This document shows positions 46,535-54,219 of a stretch of DNA of 64,000 nt, piece after piece. The notes beneath the pieces were generated by a model that saw only the letters and a list, made by a program, of their open reading frames with translations, made no database searches and was not told the origin of the DNA. The position numbers were made by a program, and so were the translations under genes. Position 1 is the first letter of the stretch; every line of letters starts with the position of its first letter. The stretch is from CAZOZZ01 sp965262425 (lineage in GTDB: Bacteria > Acidobacteriota > Terriglobia > 20CM-2-55-15), in assembly GCA_965262425.1 (NCBI GenBank), contig OZ253536.1:2852001-2916000 (forward strand), given 5' to 3'.

Positions 46535-46838
46535 CGTCTTCTTCTTTTTTCATCGCAGATATATCGCCTGAACAGGCTCGTAGCAATTCCACTTGTCCGT
46601 ACGGTCGCTAAACCGTAGATGTGGATTTTCGACGAAAACCCCGCAAACACGGACATTTCAGATCTCCGAGTAGGCGGTTTTACGACCGGGTGGCTCCGCT
46701 GCTGGTCAAACGAGCGTTCCTAAACACAAGGCGACTACTCGCGGGTAATCCTGCGTCGTACTGTAAGTGTGGACCAGTCTGGAGCCTCTGATCCTTTTGG
46801 CTTGATCCACAAGCAATTAAAACTACAATGAAGTAATT
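46535..46838. other. Gap with kinase-associated repeat but no gene
   Basis: A copy of the intergenic module lies at 46602-46693 (GTCGCTAAACCGTAGATGTG and GTAGGCGGTTTTACGACCGG). It follows the kinase tail remnant, as it follows complete kinase genes elsewhere. I see no gene. Confidence 0.55.
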
Positions 46839-47168
46839 ATGCCTCCGGTACACCATTTGGGGGAGTTCGAACAGATCCTACTCCTGTCAATCCTCCGTCT
46901 TGGCGAGACCGCATACGGCGTTCGAGCGGAGATTGCCGAGCACACCGGACGTAGCGTTGCGCCGGGCGCCCTGTATACGACACTGGAACGCTTGGAGGAC
47001 AAGGGGTTTGTGACCTCCCGTCTCGGAGATCCGACTCCCGAGCGTGGTGGCCGGGCCAAGCGCTACTACAAGGTGAACGGGTCGGGTATCAAAGCCATCA
47101 AAAGGGCGCAGAATGCATACCAGAGCCTGCTCCAGGGTCTGGATATCCTAGGAGGCCTCCGTGTCTAG
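46839..47168 (+). CDS. PadR-family transcriptional regulator
   Basis: This is a 109-aa winged-helix repressor: EQILLLSILRLGETAYGVRA (about 10-29), then the recognition region APGALYTTLERLEDKGFVTS and the wing ERGGRAKRYYKV. Its stop overlaps the next start by eight bases. PadR genes coupled to membrane proteins with a GDLxEE motif are common in Acidobacteriota and usually regulate the pair itself; that is inference here. Confidence 0.88.
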   Translation: MPPVHHLGEFEQILLLSILRLGETAYGVRAEIAEHTGRSVAPGALYTTLERLEDKGFVTSRLGDPTPERGGRAKRYYKVNGSGIKAIKRAQNAYQSLLQGLDILGGLRV

Positions 47169-47700
47169 CTCGTCTCTGTCCTTCACGTTGCTAACCCTGT
47201 TTACGTCCCCTGAACGCGCTGTATCGATTCAGGGCGATCTGACCGAGGAAGCTCGGACCCGTGGACGGATCTGGTTCTGGTCCCATGTGCTCCGGACTAC
47301 TGGCGCCCTCTGCTGGAAGGGGTTTAGACAGTCTCCGTTTGCCATTCTTGGATTGGCCGTTTCTGGTGGTGCGGCGTGGTTCTTAATGATCGCTGGAGGG
47401 ACTGCGGTCGAGTTCACTTTTCGGTCTCTGGGATTACCCATCAACATACGATTGTTGCCGCTCTTGCTTCTTGGGGCCTTGCTGACCGGAATGATTCTGG
47501 GACGGGCAGCCCCTGTCCGGGGCATGTACGCCTCCGTCGCCCTTGCGTTCGCGTCAGTCCCCGTTTTGGCACTGATTCTCTTCCCCATACCTCCAGCGGG
47601 AATCGCCGACACTCGGTTGCCAGCTTTGGCTTTGTCTGTAGCGTTCCTGCTTCTGGGTAGCGCTCACTCGCGGCGGCGGGCGGCAGGGCAACCCAGCTGA
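47161..47700 (+). CDS. PadR-linked membrane protein
   Basis: This 179-aa protein starts with GTG and overlaps padR. The N-terminal FTSPERAVSIQGDLTEEART is like the prefix domain found at the start of PadR-linked ABC permeases, followed by four or five TM helices. The MacB-type permease body is absent, so this is a short stand-alone version. Function unknown. Confidence 0.75.
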   Translation: MSSSSLSFTLLTLFTSPERAVSIQGDLTEEARTRGRIWFWSHVLRTTGALCWKGFRQSPFAILGLAVSGGAAWFLMIAGGTAVEFTFRSLGLPINIRLLPLLLLGALLTGMILGRAAPVRGMYASVALAFASVPVLALILFPIPPAGIADTRLPALALSVAFLLLGSAHSRRRAAGQPS

Positions 47701-47831
47701 ACCCACGAACGGTCTAGTCGGCAAACTGTAAATGGTATCCCATCGCTCGGGCCAAGAGACGTCTCGTCCCCGGCAACTCCCCCAAAACACCGCAGTGTTT
47801 ACCAACGTGAACTTCACATGTCCGGTTCTTA

Positions 47832-47912
47832 TCACGTACATGTGGAAAAGACCGGCCATCGCCTCGGTCCGACTACAGGCAGATGGAAGAGTAGGCGGTA
47901 ATACATCCATGT
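47832..47912 (+). repeat. Kinase-associated intergenic repeat, copy
   Basis: CACGTACATGTGGAAAAGAC, CCATCGCCTCGGTCCGACTA and GTAGGCGGTAATACATCC, continuing into TGACTGTTTAATTGATCCCA. The promoter part is decayed and no kinase gene follows; the next gene is on the other strand. Confidence 0.6.
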
Positions 47913-47965
47913 GACTGTTTAATTGATCCCAACTCCCTTTTTTCGTGATCTTTACGACACATTTC

Positions 47966-48796
47966 TCACTTTTCCCAACTGAGGATGCTCCGCCGGAAAT
48001 CGAATTGAATGCGCTTCAATTTCAATGCCGTCACGCTGAGCAGTCCGTCCTTTTCAAGGATCGGAGACAGAAAGTCGTCGATGGCGACGGCTGACAAGCC
48101 TTTCCACAGTGTTGGGCCGAGTTGGACGTCACCGAGATGCACTTCCGACACCCGGGATGCCCCGGCAACGGAGTGCATGACGCGGCTTTGACGCTTTCTT
48201 CGGATGCCGCCCCAGCTTTGGATCTGTTCCTGTTTCAGTGTGGTGTAGGCTGCCCCGGTGTCCACCGAGAGCCGGACTTCGTGGTTACCGATAAGAACGT
48301 GCACGATCACCAGCCAATGAGGGGAGATGAACGACATCGACGACGACAGTGTGCCAACCTGGTCGAACGTAATCGTCCGTTGCTCGAAATCGATCGTTAA
48401 AACAGAGTGCTGTCGGAGTACGTCCAAACCGATGATCGCGTCCACTTTCCACAGGGAAAGGTCGGCAACGACAAAGACCCTATCCCTGCGGATAGGCCCC
48501 ACTTCCAGGTCTGGGACGATGACCCGCCCGACGTTGGATGTCTGACCGGGGAAGTTGACAGAAGTACTCGATAACTGCTCGAGCCCCAGCTTGGCTGCAA
48601 CTCGTTTGTCCAGCGCGCTGGTGTTCGCACCCGTGTCGATTATCGCGTTCAACGGCGTACCTGCTACTGAAACCTTCATGACAATCAGGTGGCCCCGGCG
48701 AAGCTGGAAATCAACGGTTTGGTCCGCGGCGCGAGCTTCGAACGACAATGTAAAAGACAATGAAACAATCGCTGTGACGACTTTTTTCGGAATCAC
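47966..48796 (-). CDS. Periplasmic retropepsin-like aspartyl protease
   Basis: This is a 276-aa protein. GTG at 48796 is chosen for the GGGAGG five bases before it and the signal peptide that follows (IPKKVVTAIVSLSFTLSFEA, cleaved near ARAADQ). Two aspartyl-protease half-domains carry AIIDTGANTSALD (about 52-64) and RLSVDTGAAYTTL (about 170-182), so this is a fused two-domain clan AA protease. Family members are typically exported and of unknown substrate. Confidence 0.82.
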   Translation of the reverse strand: MIPKKVVTAIVSLSFTLSFEARAADQTVDFQLRRGHLIVMKVSVAGTPLNAIIDTGANTSALDKRVAAKLGLEQLSSTSVNFPGQTSNVGRVIVPDLEVGPIRRDRVFVVADLSLWKVDAIIGLDVLRQHSVLTIDFEQRTITFDQVGTLSSSMSFISPHWLVIVHVLIGNHEVRLSVDTGAAYTTLKQEQIQSWGGIRRKRQSRVMHSVAGASRVSEVHLGDVQLGPTLWKGLSAVAIDDFLSPILEKDGLLSVTALKLKRIQFDFRRSILSWEK

Positions 48797-49008
48797 TTCG
48801 ACCTCCCGAGTTGTAGGCGACTGGCGATAGATCGCCGGCCGGATTTGGTGCCTCAACTCGGTAAGCGGAAAGGACCTCTGAAAGTCATCATCTGGACCCT
48901 GTCTCAACTGTCGGGACGGATCGGCGGCTTGGCTGGAACTGGCCAGGTAAGTGTGGTAATTTGGCGGAAACTCTCCTGAATTTAAGAAATTGGAGGCTTT
49001 ACCGGACC

Positions 49009-49593
49009 GTGACGGCGCCCGCTTTCCATGAAGTGACCGGCCTCTTGATTGCCTGGAACGATGGCGACGAGCAGGCACTGGAGAAACTGACGCCGATGGT
49101 GCATGACGAACTGCGACGTCTGGCTCACCATTACATGTCCGGGGAACGTAGAGACCACACGCTGGAAACTGCGGCGCTCATCAATGAGGCCTATGTCCGA
49201 TTGATCGACGGCAAGCGCGTGCGTTGGCAGAACCGGGCCCATTTCATAGCCGTCTCCGCGCGGCTGATGCGACGAATCCTGGTGGATTTCGCACGCGCCC
49301 ACCGCAGTTCCAAACGTGGAGGCGATCTGTGGCGCGTCACGCTCGATGAAGGCGCCGTCGGTTCCGAGGCACGGAACGTGGACCTGGTCGCTCTCGACAA
49401 GGCGCTTGAACAACTGGCCAGGATCGATACTCGAAAGAGCAAAGTAGTGGAGTTGCGTTACTTTGGCGGACTGAGCATTCGGGAGACGGCCGAAGCATTG
49501 AACGTCTCTCCGATTACTGTCCAGCGGGATTGGGATATGGCGAGTGTTCTGCTGTTGCGAGAAATGGGCGAGGAAAACTCTGATGAAGCCTGA
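49009..49593 (+). CDS. ECF-type sigma factor (TIGR02999-like)
   Basis: This is a 194-aa sigma factor of the kind that precedes Ser/Thr-kinase/PD40 genes in this phylum. Region 2 is DELRRLAHHYMSGERRDHTL through AHFIAVSARLMRRILVDFAR. Region 4 is VELRYFGGLSIRETAEALNV with VSPITVQRDWDMAS as recognition helix. GTG at 49009 is the most likely start, though GGAGG is 12 bases away. Its stop overlaps the kinase start by 11 bases, so the two are co-translated. The kinase probably controls it; that is inference. Confidence 0.87.
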   Translation: MTAPAFHEVTGLLIAWNDGDEQALEKLTPMVHDELRRLAHHYMSGERRDHTLETAALINEAYVRLIDGKRVRWQNRAHFIAVSARLMRRILVDFARAHRSSKRGGDLWRVTLDEGAVGSEARNVDLVALDKALEQLARIDTRKSKVVELRYFGGLSIRETAEALNVSPITVQRDWDMASVLLLREMGEENSDEA

Positions 49594-52558
49594 GCGACTG
49601 GCCCGGATCGAAGCGCTCTATCATGCGGCTCTCGAGCGGGAGCCGGCCGACCGCCGAGCGTTCCTCGACGGCTCGGACGAAGACCGAGAGATCCGGAAAG
49701 AAGTCGCGGATTTGCTGGCGCTAAAAGAAAAAGCGGAGCAGTTGCTGGAGAAACCTGCCATCGAAGTCGCAGCGGGTGCGCTGGTCGATCACTCTTGGAT
49801 CGGTCAGACGGTCGGCCCGTATGAGATTCTGTCCCTCCTTGGAACCGGAGGAATGGGTGAGGTCTACCAGGGTCGGGACCCGCGACTGGAACGCGACGTC
49901 GCGTTGAAGACGCTGCCGCGCGCCTTCAGTTCGGACCCCAACCGACTCGCCCGGTTTGAGCGTGAAGCCAAGTTGCTCGCGTCGTTGAATCATCCCAACA
50001 TCGCAACCATCCACGGTCTCGAAGAACACGACGGCACACGCTTCATCGTCCTCGAACTCGTCGAAGGCGACACGATGGCGGAGTTCCTGGCCGCTGGCCC
50101 CGTCCCGGTGGAGTCCGCACTCAAAATCGCGCTCCAAGTTGCCGAGGGCCTCGAAGCCGCCCATGAGAAAGGTGTCATCCACCGTGACCTGAAGCCCGCC
50201 AACATCAAAATCACGCCCGAAGGCAAAGTGAAGGTGCTGGACTTCGGACTGGCGAAGGCGTTCGCGGGCGATGGGTCGGATGTGAACCTGTCCAAATCAC
50301 CCACTCTGAGTATGGCTGAGACCGAGCAGGGAGTGATTCTGGGGACACCGTCCTACATGAGTCCCGAGCAGGCCAGGGGCAAGGAAGTAGACCGTCGGAC
50401 CGATGTCTGGGCCTTCGGCTGTGTGCTTTTCGAGATACTCGCGGGTCGGAAGGTGTTCTCGGGGGAGACACTCTCAGACACGATCGTGCAGGTTCTGGAG
50501 CATGATCCGGATTGGGACGCGTTGCCCGGATCGACACCTTCAAAGATCCTGGATTTGATTCGAAGGTGTCTGAGAAAGGACGTCCAGCGACGACTTCGCG
50601 ACATCGGCGATGCCCGAATTGAAATTGAAGACGTCCTTTCCGCTCCGACACTCGCCTCGGCTCCCCAGCCGGTTGTTGTAACTCACGCGGGCTCGAGACC
50701 GGTGCTGAGGTGGGTCATAGGGACCGCTGTGCTCACCGCCGTAGTTGTCTCCATTGCCACCTGGAATCTCGCGTTGCGAAGTTCGAACCCGGCGTCGGCG
50801 GGCGAAGTGACCCGGTTGACGTTGGATGTGCATGAGGGAGCGCACCTCGGCGCCCGTGCCGACCGTCCCCTTAAGCGTGCGTTCGCGCTGTCTCCCGGCG
50901 GAGGGGATCTCGTTTACGTCGGGAACGATGGCGAGGGCACACAGTTGTATCTGCGACCCCTGGGCCAGGACCTGGGGGTTCCGATTCCGGGGACCGAAGG
51001 CGCCGACGTTGCGCGCTTTTCTCCGGACGGGCGTTCGATCGTTTTCTTTCTCAGTTCAGGGGAACTGATGCGCGTTCCCGTGGATGGTGGAGAAGCCCGA
51101 ACCATTTCGGCGACGGAACCTCGGTTCGTGCCCCAACTCGGTCTCGACTGGACCGAGGACGACCGAATCCTGTTGGCGAGTGCGGAGGGTGTGCTCGAGG
51201 TCCCGGCCAACGGCGGCGTTGTTACCAATCTCACGACCCACGACCTTGGCCCCGGATACGTCCAGGCCTACCCACAGTTGCTTCCGGGCGGCGCCGCTGT
51301 TCTGTACGCCGAGGGTCCGGTCGTCTCCGGAGTTTCCAGTGAAAACTTCAAGGTGATCGTCGAATCGCTCGAGACCCGGGACCGCATCGTTGTGGTCGAA
51401 GGCGGCGCCGACCCGGTGTACCTCGACTCCGGGCATATCGCGTTTGTCCGCAGCGGAACGCTGATGGCGGTGCCCTTTGACGCCGTCAGTCTGGAAGTGA
51501 CGGGCGATCCGGTGGTTGTTCTCGAAGATGTCATGCAGGCCGAGGGCGTCAGCGATGCCCGCCTTAACGTTGGTATCGGTCAGTACAGCGTTTCGGGCTC
51601 CGGCACGTTGGCGTACCTTTCAGGCGGCATTGTGCCGGAGGATCAGACACAGTTGAGGTGGGTCGATCTGGCTGGAAACGCCGAACCGTTTCCTCTGCCT
51701 CCAGGGCTGTATCAATCTGCGCGCTTTTCACCCGACGGAACCCGGCTCGCTTATGGGGAAGGGAGGCTCGGGACGCCTCGTTCGACATGGGTTTACGACC
51801 TCGGTCTCGGGATCTCGACCCCGCTGCCAAAGCCCTCGATCGAGCATGAAAACAGCACGTTCGCGTGGAGTCCGGACGGCGCGGAGATTGTGTTTGCCTC
51901 GAGGATCGGGGGCGATCCACTGAATCTGTATTTGACGGCGTCGGACGGCAGCGGTCACCCGGCGCGTTTAACCGAAAGCGATGTGACTCAACTACCGGTG
52001 TCGTGGTCGCGGAACGGTGTGCTGGCGTTTCTTGAAATGGGGGTTCCCGGCTCCGGGCAATCTCACATCATGATTCTTCAGATGGACGAGGAGAGCGAAC
52101 CTTCGCCCTTCCGGGAAACGCCTTTTTGGGAGATGTACCCTGAATTCTCGCCGGACGGGAAGTGGCTGGCGTACACGTCCGACGAAACGGGTCGCCTGGA
52201 GGTCCACGTACGTCCTTTTCCATTTGGAGAGCCTGCATATCAGGTTTCGAATCGCGGCTACGCGCCCGCGTGGTCGCCGACTGGAGAGCAACTGTTCTAC
52301 CGCGTTGGGCCAAATAGCGCGGTCCGGACCATGGTGGTGGACGTTAGTCGAGAGCCCACGTTCACGCGTAGCCGCCCACGGATACTGTTTGAGGGATCCT
52401 ATCGCCAGGGGGCTGCGGTCCGAAGCTACGACGTTTCCCCAGACGGCGGTCGGTTCGTGATGGCGACTCGCGTTAATCGAGCGCCGGAGCCTGCGACGCG
52501 AATCAACATCATTCTGAACTGGTTCGAAGAGTTGAAGGAACTGGTTCCGGTGCCGTAA
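49583..52558 (+). CDS. Sigma-coupled Ser/Thr kinase with PD40 propeller (intact)
   Basis: This is a 991-aa transmembrane kinase. Unlike the other copies it has an extra N-terminal helical region of about 75 residues (LARIEALYHAALEREPADRR), a feature of sigma-linked members. The glycine loop GTGGMG is at 87-92, ATP lysine K109 in VALK, HRDLKPAN at 200-207, DFG at 220-222. A TM near 380-400 (VLRWVIGTAVLTAVVVSIAT) is followed by the PD40 propeller and the tail NWFEELKELVPVP. It overlaps the sigma gene. The stimulus sensed by the propeller is unknown. Confidence 0.94.
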   Translation: MKPERLARIEALYHAALEREPADRRAFLDGSDEDREIRKEVADLLALKEKAEQLLEKPAIEVAAGALVDHSWIGQTVGPYEILSLLGTGGMGEVYQGRDPRLERDVALKTLPRAFSSDPNRLARFEREAKLLASLNHPNIATIHGLEEHDGTRFIVLELVEGDTMAEFLAAGPVPVESALKIALQVAEGLEAAHEKGVIHRDLKPANIKITPEGKVKVLDFGLAKAFAGDGSDVNLSKSPTLSMAETEQGVILGTPSYMSPEQARGKEVDRRTDVWAFGCVLFEILAGRKVFSGETLSDTIVQVLEHDPDWDALPGSTPSKILDLIRRCLRKDVQRRLRDIGDARIEIEDVLSAPTLASAPQPVVVTHAGSRPVLRWVIGTAVLTAVVVSIATWNLALRSSNPASAGEVTRLTLDVHEGAHLGARADRPLKRAFALSPGGGDLVYVGNDGEGTQLYLRPLGQDLGVPIPGTEGADVARFSPDGRSIVFFLSSGELMRVPVDGGEARTISATEPRFVPQLGLDWTEDDRILLASAEGVLEVPANGGVVTNLTTHDLGPGYVQAYPQLLPGGAAVLYAEGPVVSGVSSENFKVIVESLETRDRIVVVEGGADPVYLDSGHIAFVRSGTLMAVPFDAVSLEVTGDPVVVLEDVMQAEGVSDARLNVGIGQYSVSGSGTLAYLSGGIVPEDQTQLRWVDLAGNAEPFPLPPGLYQSARFSPDGTRLAYGEGRLGTPRSTWVYDLGLGISTPLPKPSIEHENSTFAWSPDGAEIVFASRIGGDPLNLYLTASDGSGHPARLTESDVTQLPVSWSRNGVLAFLEMGVPGSGQSHIMILQMDEESEPSPFRETPFWEMYPEFSPDGKWLAYTSDETGRLEVHVRPFPFGEPAYQVSNRGYAPAWSPTGEQLFYRVGPNSAVRTMVVDVSREPTFTRSRPRILFEGSYRQGAAVRSYDVSPDGGRFVMATRVNRAPEPATRINIILNWFEELKELVPVP

Positions 52559-52560
52559 GG

Positions 52561-52665
52561 TCAGCCTGTCTCGCTGACCAATCCCTCCAACCGACGAACC
52601 TTCGTCGATGCCTCTTTAGCAGCGTCGTTCTTTGCCAGATCCACTGCGATCGTCTTATTCTTCAT
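52561..52665 (-). pseudogene. IS110-type transposase N-terminal fragment
   Basis: The first residues MKNKTIAVDLAKN are the start of an IS110/DEDD transposase, including the first catalytic Asp in VDLAK, and an intact AAGGAG precedes the ATG. After 13 residues homology stops and the frame ends at 34 codons. The rest of the element is gone. It is placed directly after the kinase stop. Confidence 0.55.
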
Positions 52666-52777
52666 TTGGACTCCTTCTTACACATCGTGTTTAGGCCGCA
52701 CTCGTGCGAGCCTCTTTATGACATTGGCACTTTAGATGCCGACGAAGTCAAAGGAGGAGTCCATCTCATCAGATGGT

Positions 52778-52866
52778 CGTCTTGTCGTAGATGTGAAAAA
52801 AACGAGCGATCGCATCCGGTCTTTCCAATGGCACCAGTCCGGTTAGGCGGTAATACGGCCGGGTGA
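52778..52866 (+). repeat. Kinase-associated intergenic repeat, copy
   Basis: GTCTTGTCGTAGATGTGAAA, CGATCGCATCCGGTC, ATGGCACCAGTCCGG and TTAGGCGGTAATACGGCCGG. It runs on into TGACTGTTTGATTGCATCCA and a TATGCT box ahead of the kinase start at 52956. It is the clearest complete module. Confidence 0.65.
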
Positions 52867-53223
52867 CTGTTTGATTGCATCCAACTCCCGCCTTTCGTAT
52901 GCTTTCCGCTCATCGGACGAGGAGAGAGAACGACCGATAGGAATACGGACAGCCTATGGCTTTGACAGCAGGAACGCGACTCGGCCCGTACGAAATCGTC
53001 GCCCCCATCGGTGCCGGCGGCATGGGTGAGGTGTATCGCGCCCAGGACGCCCGCCTGGTGCGTATTCCGCTGATCGTGATCACCAGTTCCGGGATCATGA
53101 TCAGTGATTCCGGGCATCGTGATCACCCGCCGTAGCGAAGTGAGGGTTAGGATCTCAGTTTAGACCTCCCGAAGTCCACGATTCTTGTTTTGAATGCTTC
53201 CATAATCTTGATATTCATCGCCG

Positions 53224-53320
53224 GGCCTGTGTGTAAATGTGGGAAAGCCGCAGGCTTTTCCAGGGCTGTGGGAATCCACGTTTTTTGTGGATTTCCATAG
53301 CCCATCATTTTCCACAGGCC
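53224..53320 (+). ncRNA. Three-way-junction structured element, copy D
   Basis: The outer stem pairs GGCCTGTGTGTAAATG with CATTTTCCACAGGCC. Hairpin 1 is TGGGAAAGCC-GCA-GGCTTTTCCA. Hairpin 2 is GGGCTGTGGGAATCCAC / GTGGATTTCCATAGCCC. This is the shortest copy (97 nt), between istB and the left IS end. Confidence 0.65.
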
Positions 53321-53457
53321 ACTGGTTTGTTTTTTAGGTTCTTTCTCATTCTTCGTCCCGTCCTTACTGAATTCCTGAAAATCCTTCGCGCCAGGATCGC
53401 GTATCCGCGACGATCGGACGCCAGTCCGAGTTGGACTACCTCGTCGCCAGGTGGGGT

Positions 53458-54219
53458 TCATGCCGGCTCCTTGGAAGAGGGTTTCGGGGCAGCCTTGGTT
53501 TGTCTCATGGATCGTCCCTTCAGTTCGATGCGATGCGCGTTGTGGAGGAGGCGATCGCAGATGGCGTCGGCCTGGTTCGGGTCGCCGATGACGCCGTGCC
53601 AGTCGGCGACCGGGAGCTGGCTGGCGATCAAGATGGCGGAGCGTTCGCTCCGTTCCTCGACGACTTCGATCAAGTCCCGGCGTTCGGCATCGCGTAGCGG
53701 GGCCAGGAGCCAGTCGTCGATGGCCAGCAGATCGGTCTTGGCCAGCCGTGCCAGAACACGAGCGTAGGAGCCGTCGCCACGGCCGACCGCCAGTTGGTGC
53801 AAGAGCCGGGGCATTCGGACGTAGGCGGCATTGAAACCGCGCCGGCAGGCTCGTTCGACGAAAGCCGAAGCCAGAAAACTTTTCCCGATGCCGGTCGGAC
53901 CGGAAATGATCAGATTGTGCCGGTCCCGGATCCACCCGCAGGAGCCCAGAGCGAGGACTTGGGAACGGTCCAGACTGCGACGATGTTTGAAGTCGACGTT
54001 TTCCAGCGATGCAGAGCTGTAGCGCAGCTTGGCCACGCGCAGACGCCGGGTGAGCTTACGGTGCTCCCGGGCCGTCCATTCTTCATCCACTAGAAGGCCC
54101 AGACGCTCCTCGAAACTCAGATCCGTGTACTGATTCGAGCGGCGTTGCTGCTCGAGGGCTTCGACCATGGCCGATAGCTTCATCTGGTTCATCTTCTCCA
54201 GGGTTTGTTCCATTAGCAT
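53458..54219 (-). CDS. istB: IS21 helper ATPase IstB (copy 2)
   Basis: This is a 253-aa AAA+ ATPase. The ATG at 54219 is chosen for the AGGAGAG five bases before it. Walker A GPTGIGKSFLAS is near 100-111 and Walker B LLAIDDWLL near 163. It overlaps the istA 3' end. The sequence is quite different from copy 1, so the two IS21 elements are distinct subtypes. Confidence 0.92.
   Translation of the reverse strand: MLMEQTLEKMNQMKLSAMVEALEQQRRSNQYTDLSFEERLGLLVDEEWTAREHRKLTRRLRVAKLRYSSASLENVDFKHRRSLDRSQVLALGSCGWIRDRHNLIISGPTGIGKSFLASAFVERACRRGFNAAYVRMPRLLHQLAVGRGDGSYARVLARLAKTDLLAIDDWLLAPLRDAERRDLIEVVEERSERSAILIASQLPVADWHGVIGDPNQADAICDRLLHNAHRIELKGRSMRQTKAAPKPSSKEPA

Noticed and set aside
52842..52849. 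GTTAGGC in the kinase module considered as an integron core site
   Set aside because: No pairing RYYYAAC partner or folded attC is present; other module copies have GTAGGC.
53073..53140. GATCATGATCA repeats considered as a CRISPR-like array
   Set aside because: The repeats are contiguous at about 22 bp without spacers and occur at both ends of IS21, so they are transposase-binding sites.
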